Assembly (NCBI GenBank): GCA_022508845.1
Contig: JAFLUL010000006.1
Span: 1-45,294 of the forward strand
Origin: Oscillospiraceae bacterium
GTDB taxonomy: Bacteria; Bacillota; Clostridia; Oscillospirales; Acutalibacteraceae
DNA length: 45,294 nucleotides
Reading direction: 5' to 3'
The first letter of the stretch is position 1. Each line of letters starts with the position of its first letter. The notes beneath the pieces are model-generated. The model made no database searches and was not told the DNA's origin. It saw only the letters and a program-made list of their open reading frames with translations. The position numbers and the translations under genes were made by a program. This document shows, one piece after another, positions 16,901 through 23,590 of the stretch.

Positions 16901-18782
16901 GAGAGTAGTATACATTCTGTCTGACTCCGATATTGATGTAGTCAACGGTTTTGATATTTTCAAAGGAACCGCCGTTTACGTCCAGAGTTACTCTGGTGCA
17001 AAGTCCGTCAAGAGCATTGTTCAGAGCGATTGCGAGGGTGTTGGGATTGGAGTTATTGTCAAGGGTTGTAAGTCCGACAAGAGCGTTTCTGAATGCTGTT
17101 TGAAGCGCAGTCCACTTATAGTTGGAGTTTGGATCAAAATAGCAGCTCGAGATATATCCGTTTGAAATACCCGTTACGCCGAGAGCGGGCATAACCGATA
17201 TTGCGCGCTGAACAGCGGAGCGAAGAGTTGATTTATCATACTGATTTGCTCTTAGCTGAACCATAGCATAGGTATAGCAATAGTCAGGGTCCGTACCGTC
17301 ATCTCTGGTGGTGAACATACCTTTGATTGCATAATCATAGGTTGTGGCGTAATCCGGAACATCGGCAGTGTTCGGAACATTCATAAGCGTGCGCGGCCAG
17401 GCGCCGGCGTATTTTACACCTTCTAACTCATATTTTTTACCAAAGTTATTCCAGCTGTTTGTTCCCTGTCCTGCAATGATATATGTTTTCTCATCAAAAT
17501 ATGTTCCACGTAAATCGCCATTGTCGGCAGTTACGGCATAATCATAGCCATGACTGCGATTTCCTGTGGAATAGTCGGCAATATACCAGTTTCCGTCATC
17601 GCTTCCCTGATCATCGGTTACCATAAGACCAACTGCGAGATTGGGTATTTGACTGAGGTTGCTGTAACGGGAGGTATCAATGGAAATATTTGCATAGGGT
17701 GTGGCAAAAAGCGCAGCAAAGGTATTATGCTTGCCGCTGCCGGTTTCCTTATACCAATAGTCAAAGCTGCTCACATTAAATGTGGAAGCAGAAGCGTTTG
17801 TTGAGCCCCAGTCGGTTGCACCCACATTTCCGAAGTTAGCAGCATCGCCGAAGTGCGCTGTGTTTGTTGGTGTGTTTATAAAGGCAAGCTTGCCTATGGT
17901 GGCGCCGGCGCCGAGAGAAGCATCGTTTTGTCTTGAAGTTGAAGAAGCGGCATAGGCAGTGTTACCTACATAGGCGGTATCTCCGGCAGTTATAAATGCG
18001 GAAAATCCCTTATCGCCAGAATAATTGGGATAGTAGTTGCCATCGTGCGTAACAGCGGCTTGCTGATAGATGGAGTGAGCGCCCGAGATCCACGTTATCT
18101 GCTGCGCATATGAATAAAACGGCGACGATCCGCCCCAGGTGTTCTTTGTGCGCACCATTGCTCCTACGGGAGCAACATAGGGCTTATAAACATAGGTGAG
18201 AGCGTAAGTGTGTTTTACCTTTCCGTCAACTGCATCGGTAAATGTAAGCGTCCATAAAATATAACAGCTGCTTGAGTTATATACAAGCGAGGGTGACGAA
18301 CCGGCGGTTATTTCAACGCTTTCACCGGAAGCAATAGTTGAATTTGAAAGAGTAATGCTGCCGCCGGAAAGAGGGGCGAAATTGCCGTTAACAAACTGAT
18401 AGCTTATCGCTGCCGTTTCCGCGCCGTAAGGAGTGCGGTCATACTCATAGGAATAAGAATAATAAATTTTTCCCGTGGACTGAGCTTCGGAAATCGGGGA
18501 ATTATTCTCGTCATTATTTATATAATACTGAAACGGCGATGAGGTTGATGAAGTCAACGACGAGCCGTTCGGATATAAATATATGGCCTCAGGAACAATA
18601 AACCTGAGCGCACCCCATTCCGCCCCGTTTTCGGTAGTGTTGCCTATCGGCGTTGCTGCCGAACGCGGATCAGCGGCAATTACAGGCAGAACATACAGCC
18701 CCGCGCCAAGCGAGCCTGCAACCATAAGCACTGCAAGAAAGACCGACAGAGCTTTTGTTAATACATTATGCTTCGTTTTCAT
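13947..18782 (-). CDS. Giant secreted InlB-repeat surface protein (1611 residues)
   Basis: A secreted protein with a signal peptide (about 1-36, ending VIAAD). Residues 37-600 are Ser/Thr/Tyr/Asn-rich, unrecognised, and probably the adhesive or binding head. From about 600 to 1205 there are several InlB/Listeria-Bacteroides-type beta repeats (YTFNGWAGS, YTFAGWIDENGSFF, GHIFTGWTGN). Two helical FIVAR-like segments (1203-1272 and 1336-1407) flank another repeat (GYSFNGWKV). Near 1405-1480 a Cys-rich module reads CTASGTEKIACDLCG and ALGHNWGEWT. The C terminus has no LPXTG or dockerin; it ends in an aromatic amphipathic segment (TFWDWIVNLF, then RSIADFFRGLFN). AAGGGG precedes the ATG. The ligand is unknown; attachment to host, food or partner glycans is an inference. 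Confidence 0.9.
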   Translation of the reverse strand: MKTKHNVLTKALSVFLAVLMVAGSLGAGLYVLPVIAADPRSAATPIGNTTENGAEWGALRFIVPEAIYLYPNGSSLTSSTSSPFQYYINNDENNSPISEAQSTGKIYYSYSYEYDRTPYGAETAAISYQFVNGNFAPLSGGSITLSNSTIASGESVEITAGSSPSLVYNSSSCYILWTLTFTDAVDGKVKHTYALTYVYKPYVAPVGAMVRTKNTWGGSSPFYSYAQQITWISGAHSIYQQAAVTHDGNYYPNYSGDKGFSAFITAGDTAYVGNTAYAASSTSRQNDASLGAGATIGKLAFINTPTNTAHFGDAANFGNVGATDWGSTNASASTFNVSSFDYWYKETGSGKHNTFAALFATPYANISIDTSRYSNLSQIPNLAVGLMVTDDQGSDDGNWYIADYSTGNRSHGYDYAVTADNGDLRGTYFDEKTYIIAGQGTNSWNNFGKKYELEGVKYAGAWPRTLMNVPNTADVPDYATTYDYAIKGMFTTRDDGTDPDYCYTYAMVQLRANQYDKSTLRSAVQRAISVMPALGVTGISNGYISSCYFDPNSNYKWTALQTAFRNALVGLTTLDNNSNPNTLAIALNNALDGLCTRVTLDVNGGSFENIKTVDYINIGVRQNVYYSPVASNPAKAYYTFNGWAGSANAPFGASSVTIGYNNTIYAIWKPIQYTITLLPADGDSVNTETKYASYSVETASTMEDLLASEENGLENFPAEREGYSFWYWEVVSADEDSNWTEGEKIYTADEIAKRHGDVTLKAVWAEGMVAVNVYNYEMNLSGSYLNENNRLVPADTYSTYGKTNDIVTITPAPRVGFTVNKQKSRLTGTVAANGSLVLKVYYDRLKLNVSFVNDDGTVLQDAKTYLYGASPTYTGVTPRKASAQGISYTFAGWIDENGSFFTPEGLADYEIVRDTVFTAVYDESEILYNISSSAGVGTVILADEGTYTYGTELTVSAQALDGYNASDLKLYANGVEVDNPYTFTVEEDVEFTTDDLKVVPTYIVQFYAADGESIGTVTVKEGGDASNAVTPPDRTAEGYTFAFWSLPVDNVTDNMTVIAQYYKNGTENYTFKFYNDSLLLATLVRAEGEEFVYPDDILGIPERDSHDFIGWVPSDYSPASENMDVYAQFLANGEVQTYTLTVRYHNGSSTPTEIFTGEPGTVVLLPYPVFKGHIFTGWTGNTAGINGEAYIFQNSNAVIEATWYDLTDMNKAEKEIEAILSESSLYKDTYISDLEQLKASYTELTSTIPASRDALDELYDEMTEALSNAAKYLLYTLHIKVDGVEVETVKDIAGATVTLTPPEKPGYSFNGWKVVSGTVNGNEYTFTNANDTAEATWIISAESIAALGEQIRSLSKQTYHVDYVDSMLDLLKTVEDMYKADPGDIDNIAEKLEEINDLLDKKDENKHTYTVSAGYADAPTCTASGTEKIACDLCGNEYYTLVSVPALGHNWGEWTIIKEATLDDDGIMQRVCLNNCGEKEEKTVSLYDFSDKAVKFVTLNGVSYIAYPSESSEGDVIKSLTLYKWFSDKELRFRVVISNSFAFQAYVVFIDGEKVSPDAEGYYTVPAEQTLTTVTVSGVVIDESNGTKNTFWDWIVNLFRSIADFFRGLFN

Positions 18783-18820
18783 AGTATGTTTCCCCTTTCG
18801 AGATACACTTTTACTTTTAT

Positions 18821-18849
18821 ATATTACTATAATAGACTATTTTTTTCAA
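18821..18849 (-). promoter_or_regulatory. Probable promoter of the giant surface protein gene
   Basis: TTGAAA (18844-18849) and TAATAT (18821-18826) on the minus strand, 17 bp apart, about 40 bp before the start codon. Confidence 0.5.
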
Positions 18850-18911
18850 GTATTTAATAAATATTTATAGAAAATTTACAGGTTTTTTTACTGCAAATTT
18901 CGCCTAACCAC

Positions 18912-18945
18912 AAAAAAAAGAGCATCCAAAAATGCTCTTTTTTTT
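18912..18945 (-). terminator. Terminator after the zinc-ribbon gene (bidirectional)
   Basis: An A-run, then AAGAGCAT paired with ATGCTCTT (18918-18925 and 18932-18939), then a T-run. It works in both directions. On the minus strand it ends the sigma factor / zinc-ribbon unit before the giant protein promoter. Confidence 0.85.
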
Positions 18946-19004
18946 GCTTGAAAAATTATTAAACTGAAAAAGCGTTTTTAAGGTGTTAAACCCGAAAACC
19001 GATC

Positions 19005-19280
19005 TCAGCCTAATTTTGACTTTGCAAAGCACTCGCTGCAGAGAACCGCTCTGTCTTCACGGGGCTTGAAAGGAACCCTTGCCTCTTTCCCGCACTCGCT
19101 GCACACTGTCACGAAATATTCTCTCTCGCCCCTGGCAGCCTGCTTGCGAGCAACGCGGCATTCCTTGCAACGCTGAGGCTCATTTTCAAAGCCTCTCTCT
19201 GCATAGAACTCCTGCTCACCCGCAGTGAATACGAATTCTTTTCCGCATTCTTTGCAAATAAGGGTTTTGTCTTCGTACAT
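19005..19280 (-). CDS. Small zinc-ribbon protein
   Basis: A 91-residue protein with two four-Cys zinc sites. The first is LICKECGKEFVFTAGEQEF with QRCKECR, the zinc-ribbon clan often listed as a probable zinc-ribbon domain. The second is TVCSECGKEARVPFKPRED with VLCSECF, the CxxC-CxxC module shared with many clostridial small proteins. It is basic and probably binds nucleic acid or protein. The gap to the sigma factor gene upstream is 78 bp, with a weak inverted repeat, so cotranscription is likely. GAGG lies nine bases before the ATG. The function of this family is not established. Confidence 0.85.
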   Translation of the reverse strand: MYEDKTLICKECGKEFVFTAGEQEFYAERGFENEPQRCKECRVARKQAARGEREYFVTVCSECGKEARVPFKPREDRAVLCSECFAKSKLG

Positions 19281-19358
19281 CTGGTGTTACCTCGCTGTTA
19301 TTTTTTTGGGGATCTGCGCTGAAATTTTTATCTGAACAGTAATAAACTGCTGATAACG

Positions 19359-19940
19359 TTAAAATAATAATCTTTTAAGCTTGGCTCGAGTTCGCTGCAT
19401 AGCGTTATCGGCTGCTTTTTCGGTAATATTCAGCTTTTGGGAAATATCGGAATAGGAAAGCCCCTCAAGCCGGCATATAAGCACCTTTTTTTCAAGTGCA
19501 GACAGATCCCTGTCAAAAATTTTATACAAGACTTCGGTCTCCTCAAGGGAGATGAGCTTGTTTTCCGGTTCGGTACCTCCGGATATGTTGAGATCGTCTA
19601 ATGGGATATAGGTGTTTAAAGGGATATTTTTGTTTTCGTTTTCGCTTCTGAGAGCCGAGCGCAGACGATTGTTTACGCAAACACCGGCATAGGCTTTGAA
19701 GGAAGAGTTTTTTTCGGGATCATATGTGTATACCGCAGATAAAACAGCCAGCATTCCCTCTTGAAAAAGGTCGTCCTTTTCAAGAGAAACGCCGATATAG
19801 CGTGAAGAAATACTTTCAACAAACGAACGGCAGCCCATAAGCAACACAGAAAGCGCGTTTTTATCGCCGCTTTGCGACATAACCGCAAGTTCCTCATCCG
19901 TTTTGCCCGAATAAAAGGCTTTTGTTGTATTCAAACACAT
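19359..19940 (-). CDS. RNA polymerase sigma-70 family factor, SigH-like
   Basis: A 193-residue sigma factor. Region 2 holds DDLFQEGMLAVLSAVYTYDP and SSFKAYAGVCVNNRLRSALR near 55-100, followed by the SigH-like joint NIPLNTYIPLDD. Region 4 is the HTH LEGLSYSDISQKLNITEKAADNAMQRTRAKLKR at the C terminus. These segments match the Spo0H/SigH group, which controls the entry to sporulation and competence in Firmicutes. The usual sigH neighbours (rlmB, secE, nusG) are absent and mrnC lies 10 kb away beside obg, so it may be a paralogue or a relocated sigH. GGAGA precedes the ATG, and the promoter is at 19971-19999. The pairing with a zinc-ribbon gene may matter. Confidence 0.88.
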   Translation of the reverse strand: MCLNTTKAFYSGKTDEELAVMSQSGDKNALSVLLMGCRSFVESISSRYIGVSLEKDDLFQEGMLAVLSAVYTYDPEKNSSFKAYAGVCVNNRLRSALRSENENKNIPLNTYIPLDDLNISGGTEPENKLISLEETEVLYKIFDRDLSALEKKVLICRLEGLSYSDISQKLNITEKAADNAMQRTRAKLKRLLF

Positions 19941-19970
19941 ATATTTCTCCGCATAGTATATAACGACTAT

Positions 19971-19999
19971 ATCTTAAGTTAAAAATATCATTTTGTCAA
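19971..19999 (-). promoter_or_regulatory. Promoter of the SigH-like gene
   Basis: Perfect TTGACA (19994-19999) and TAAGAT (19971-19976) on the minus strand, 17 bp apart, about 30 bp before the start codon. Confidence 0.7.
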
Positions 20000-20065
20000 T
20001 ACTTTTTTGCTGTTTTTATGAAAACCGGGCAGAAAAATGCATTATTTTATTAAAATTGGACAAAA

Positions 20066-21595
20066 TCAGAACAAATTGGATACCCATCTTACAATAATAT
20101 TGAACCAATGATGGAATTCTGCAAGAAGGAAATCAAGGAAACCGAGATTGAAATAAGAGCCTTTAACAACCGAAGATTTTCCTGCGTTTTCATCGGCGTT
20201 GAGGGTAAACGACTGAGTGTAAACTATGCCGCCCTCTCCGAAAATTTCAGCACGGACATAATTTCCTATTTCACCGGCATAGTCGTCAAGGTCAATAACG
20301 GCGGCGTCGGCCGATTTGGTTTCAAACACCTTGCCCTCGGATATAAAACGAACTATCATGGCGTTTTCGGAATTTATTTCAATGGTGTTTTCGCTGTCGT
20401 CAACGTTTATGGAAGTAACCTTGGGGAAGGTGGAAACGGTTGTATATCCGTCGCTGTCAAGAACCGAATATTCAATTCCGATGCTCTCATCGGCTTTGAG
20501 GTCTCCGTTTTCGATGCCCTCGATTTTCTCTGTCATAGCTTCTGCGGTTGCGCTCACTTTTTTATAAACGTCGTTATCGGAGCCGTAATATTTCAAAAGC
20601 GCGGCAGCTATATCCTGAAGCTCGTCTAAATTTCCTATGCAATGGCTTGCGGCAAAGAACTCGCCGCTTTCAAGCGACCTTCTTGCTTCGGCGGAGGTGA
20701 GATCATTCATAAGAAGAAGAGTAAAGCCCGAATCAAGCACTCCGAGATGATGCGCGTCGCTCGATGCAATCGCATAAAGAGTTTCACCGTTTGCGGCAAA
20801 ACGGCTGAGAAGAATATCCCAGAGTTTTCTGTCAAACCTGGTGCGGGCGTCGCCCTTTGAGTTCATATCAATTCCGATAAGAGCATCGTAGTTTTCTATG
20901 AGATAGGCAAATTTGTTTATATAGTATGAATAAGCGGGATTGTTTTCATCATAGGCGTTTTCGGTGCGAAGCTCATAGCGCGCCTTGGTATATTCTCCGG
21001 GATGATTTATAACGCAGAGGCCTCCCGCCGCGTCAACACCGGTAACCGCGTCCTCATAGATGGTTACGGAATTATCGGAATAATCAACAAACCAGCTGTT
21101 TACATGGGCGTTTACGGAAATTGCGTTGTTTTCAATTCCGTAGGGCATTTTCAGTATGGTTCTGCCGTCGGCATTGAGATATTGATCGCCGTTTTCAGCA
21201 GTTGAGTATGTATAGCTCACGCCGTTTGCAAAGGTGCCCTCGCTGCCGAGATATACTATATCTCCCTTGCTGCGTCCGGCTACGGAGAGAAGAGATTTAA
21301 CGAGATTGCGGCTCGGTCCTTTTTCCCACGAATAGTCAACGGTGCCGTGATCCGTTACGGCAATAATATCAAAGCCTGTTTCAACGTGACGTTCAATGCT
21401 CTCCTTGAGAGTGCTGGAGCCGTCGGAGGCGTTTGTGTGAGAATGAAGCGCGGTTTTATACTGAGAAACTGTTTCCCAATTTACGGACGCGTAAGGATTC
21501 CGGATGGTGTAGGCATCGTCGTCAGCAGCCGAAACGCTGAAAACAAAGCCGAAACACAGGATAAAGGAAAGAACAAGAGAAATGGTTTTTTTCAT
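20066..21595 (-). CDS. Secreted PHP-domain phosphoesterase-like protein
   Basis: A 509-residue protein with a signal peptide (residues 1-23, ending SVSAAD). The PHP metal-dependent hydrolase domain spans about 45-310: HSHTNASDGSS (metal ligands), FDIIAVTDHGT, the Glu in YLGSEGTF, VINHPGE and IASSDAHH. The full set of metal ligands is therefore present. PHP proteins hydrolyse phosphate esters, but most are cytoplasmic (DNA polymerase III, HisK, TrpH); a secreted form is less usual. The C-terminal third is a beta-rich region of unknown family. There is no LPXTG or dockerin; the protein ends in the aromatic tail FLDFLLAEFHHWFN, IIVRWVSNLF. GGAGG precedes the ATG. Substrates could be phosphorylated glycans, lipids or nucleotides; this is inference. 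Confidence 0.88.
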   Translation of the reverse strand: MKKTISLVLSFILCFGFVFSVSAADDDAYTIRNPYASVNWETVSQYKTALHSHTNASDGSSTLKESIERHVETGFDIIAVTDHGTVDYSWEKGPSRNLVKSLLSVAGRSKGDIVYLGSEGTFANGVSYTYSTAENGDQYLNADGRTILKMPYGIENNAISVNAHVNSWFVDYSDNSVTIYEDAVTGVDAAGGLCVINHPGEYTKARYELRTENAYDENNPAYSYYINKFAYLIENYDALIGIDMNSKGDARTRFDRKLWDILLSRFAANGETLYAIASSDAHHLGVLDSGFTLLLMNDLTSAEARRSLESGEFFAASHCIGNLDELQDIAAALLKYYGSDNDVYKKVSATAEAMTEKIEGIENGDLKADESIGIEYSVLDSDGYTTVSTFPKVTSINVDDSENTIEINSENAMIVRFISEGKVFETKSADAAVIDLDDYAGEIGNYVRAEIFGEGGIVYTQSFTLNADENAGKSSVVKGSYFNLGFLDFLLAEFHHWFNIIVRWVSNLF

Positions 21596-21656
21596 AAATA
21601 ATCCTCCATTTTTTATTCAAAAAGCAAAATTCGGAATTCAGAATCCGGAATTTCGG

Positions 21657-21676
21657 AAAAACCGCAAGCGATTTTT
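21657..21676 (-). terminator. Small terminator-like hairpin near the maf-PHP boundary
   Basis: AAAAATCGC, a short loop and GCGGTTTTT on the minus strand form an 8-bp stem ending in T5. It lies just after the predicted start of the PHP transcript and after maf. It could end the long housekeeping operon or attenuate the PHP gene. Confidence 0.4.
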
Positions 21677-21699
21677 GATTATATAATTATTTATAGTTA

Positions 21700-21727
21700 A
21701 TTATATCAGTTTTAACAAAAATATCAA
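21700..21727 (-). promoter_or_regulatory. Promoter of the secreted PHP gene
   Basis: TTGATA (21722-21727) and TATAAT (21700-21705) on the minus strand, 16 bp apart. The leader of about 100 bases contains AATTC-rich inverted repeats and the hairpin at 21657-21676. Confidence 0.65.
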
Positions 21728-21741
21728 TGCAAAAATTATTA

Positions 21742-22299
21742 TCAAATTGAGAATTTTTTTAATTCCCTGTTTATTCTCCCGATGGGAAAGCCCATAACAT
21801 TATAATAATCACCGCTGATGCACTTAACAAGCACAGCTCCGGGCCCCTGAATTCCGTAGGCTCCGGCCTTATCAAAGGGTTCGCCGGTTTTAATATAGCC
21901 GTTTATTTCTTCGCCGGACAGCTCATAAAACGTTACCTCGGTCCTCTCGCTGAAAACGGTTTTAGATGAAGCGTTTTTTATATATACGCCCGTATAAACA
22001 GTATGGGTTTTGCCGGACAGAGAGCTCAGCATCAAAAACGCCTCCTCGGGAGAATGAGGCTTTCCGAGAATTTTGCCGCCGATCGAAACGACCGTATCCG
22101 AGGCAATAACAGTATCGTTCGGATACAGCGAAAAAACAGCCTCGCCCTTTATTTCGGCAAGAGCCTCAACTGTTTCGGCGGGAGACAGCCCCTCCCCGGT
22201 TTTTTCCTCCGCATTTGATACTTTAACGGTAAAATCCGTTGTTATTAACGAGAGCAATTCCCTGCGTCTGGGAGAGCCCGAAGCTAAGATAAGAGACAT
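21742..22299 (-). CDS. maf: Maf-like nucleoside triphosphate pyrophosphatase
   Basis: A 185-residue house-cleaning pyrophosphatase that converts non-canonical dNTP/NTP to the monophosphate. Family signatures are LILASGSPRRRELL at the N terminus, VIASDTVVSIGGKILGKP, the loop ERTEVTFYELSGEEI and FDKAGAYGIQGPGA. The ATG at 22299 is chosen: TGAGG lies nine bases upstream, whereas the longer frame needs a TTG overlapping that site. It begins 11 bp after the dGTPase-like gene and is last in the housekeeping operon. In Firmicutes it is linked to septum and nucleotide hygiene. Specificity (dTTP/UTP or m7GTP type) is not certain from this reading. Confidence 0.93.
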   Translation of the reverse strand: MSLILASGSPRRRELLSLITTDFTVKVSNAEEKTGEGLSPAETVEALAEIKGEAVFSLYPNDTVIASDTVVSIGGKILGKPHSPEEAFLMLSSLSGKTHTVYTGVYIKNASSKTVFSERTEVTFYELSGEEINGYIKTGEPFDKAGAYGIQGPGAVLVKCISGDYYNVMGFPIGRINRELKKFSI

Positions 22300-22310
22300 A
22301 TTTTTATTCC

Positions 22311-23558
22311 TCAATATGTAATAAGTTCATTAAACACCTTTATACAGTAGTTATCCGACATTCCGGAGATAAAATCAATTATCGCCTGACAGTAAATTTC
22401 TTCGCTGTCAATATATCCGTATATCTTTTTATTTATACATTTAACCGTTTTTTCGTTTGTGTTGTAAAAAAGGCTCAATTCCGGTTCGCAAAACTTTGAA
22501 AGCCAGTCGGCAAACGCCGTCATAAGTTCGGGATAGATATCCGCCCTGCTTCTGAGCTCCCTTATTGTGTCCTCGCCGCGATAGCAGTCCAGCAGGGTTT
22601 CAAAAATCTGACTGATAACCACCTTCGCATATTGAGTAAACGGATCAAGCCGCTTGTTTTTATAGATATATTTATAGTTAAAATCCTTGATTTCGCAAAG
22701 CTGCTCAAAAAGGGCTTCGCTAAGGCAAATACCATTTTCGGGAGAAGAGTTTTTGCAGACATCATATATCATATTGTGAATGATAACAGTTGTGTTAATT
22801 GCCATTTTATCGTAGGCACGCGCCATATCGGTCAGGGTTTCAATATTTTCCTTCGTTAAAAATTTAAGGCGGACGGCGTCCTCTATATCCCTGCCCACAT
22901 AGGCAATTTTATCCGAGAGCTTAACAACACAGCCCTCCCAGGTATACGGGGAAAACTGTCCTACCGACAAAAACTCCTCCTGAAGGTCTATATATCCGTC
23001 CCGGGGCTTAAGCCCGTTTACATCAAGCTCGCCGCAATGGGATATTATTCCGTCTCTTACCGCATAGGTGAGGTCTAAATTGCGATATACCTTATAATCA
23101 TCCTCAAGAAGCTCAATGTCGTCAGCAAAGCGAAGTCCGTTTCTCTCGTGAAAAAAGCTCTTACCGAGATATTTCTGCGAAATGGCGTTAAGCTCACGCT
23201 CTCCCTGATGTCCGAAAGGCGCATGGCCGAGATCGTGACCCATTGCTATTGCGCGCGTAAGTTCAACGTTCAGCCCTAAGTCCTTTGCTATCGTTGTGCT
23301 TACGCTCTCAACGTGAGAAACGTGCTCCATACGGGTGCAGATGTGGTCATTTTCAATATTGAAAAACACCTGAGTTTTATGCTTCAGGCGGCGGTAGGCA
23401 AGGGAGTGGAGAATACGGGTATAGTCGCGCTCAAAGGGATCGCGGCAGTCGTTGGGTTTTTCATAGAGAACTCTCCTGCGCTTTATAAGCTTTTCCCAGT
23501 TTTCATTTTCAGGGCAAGCTCTTACGCAAGAAAAGCTGCGGTTATTGATGGTTGACAC
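22311..23558 (-). CDS. dgt: dGTPase-like HD-domain triphosphohydrolase
   Basis: A 415-residue cytoplasmic protein of the deoxyguanosinetriphosphate triphosphohydrolase-like family, which hydrolyses dNTPs to the nucleoside and triphosphate. The HD metal motif is visible: RMEHVSHVESV near 80, then AMGHDLGHAPFGHQGE near 107 and the C-terminal Asp in VKLSDKIAYVGRDIED near 215. It starts with GTG at 23558, with GGTGA five bases upstream; the only in-phase ATG is far inside. The neighbours are the FemAB-like gene 32 bp upstream and maf 11 bp downstream. Two nucleotide-pool enzymes in tandem fit a shared house-cleaning role. Substrate choice is unproven. Confidence 0.9.
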   Translation of the reverse strand: MSTINNRSFSCVRACPENENWEKLIKRRRVLYEKPNDCRDPFERDYTRILHSLAYRRLKHKTQVFFNIENDHICTRMEHVSHVESVSTTIAKDLGLNVELTRAIAMGHDLGHAPFGHQGERELNAISQKYLGKSFFHERNGLRFADDIELLEDDYKVYRNLDLTYAVRDGIISHCGELDVNGLKPRDGYIDLQEEFLSVGQFSPYTWEGCVVKLSDKIAYVGRDIEDAVRLKFLTKENIETLTDMARAYDKMAINTTVIIHNMIYDVCKNSSPENGICLSEALFEQLCEIKDFNYKYIYKNKRLDPFTQYAKVVISQIFETLLDCYRGEDTIRELRSRADIYPELMTAFADWLSKFCEPELSLFYNTNEKTVKCINKKIYGYIDSEEIYCQAIIDFISGMSDNYCIKVFNELITY

Positions 23559-23590
23559 ATTATCACCGACCCATATAAATTCGGAATTTT

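Noticed and set aside
13947..18782. Possible LPXTG or dockerin in the giant surface protein
   Set aside because: No LPXTG, LPXTG-like motif or F-hand pair is present; the C terminus is an aromatic tail.
21600..21660. AATTC-rich inverted repeats as an insertion sequence end
   Set aside because: No transposase frame or target duplication is nearby; they lie in the leader of the PHP gene.
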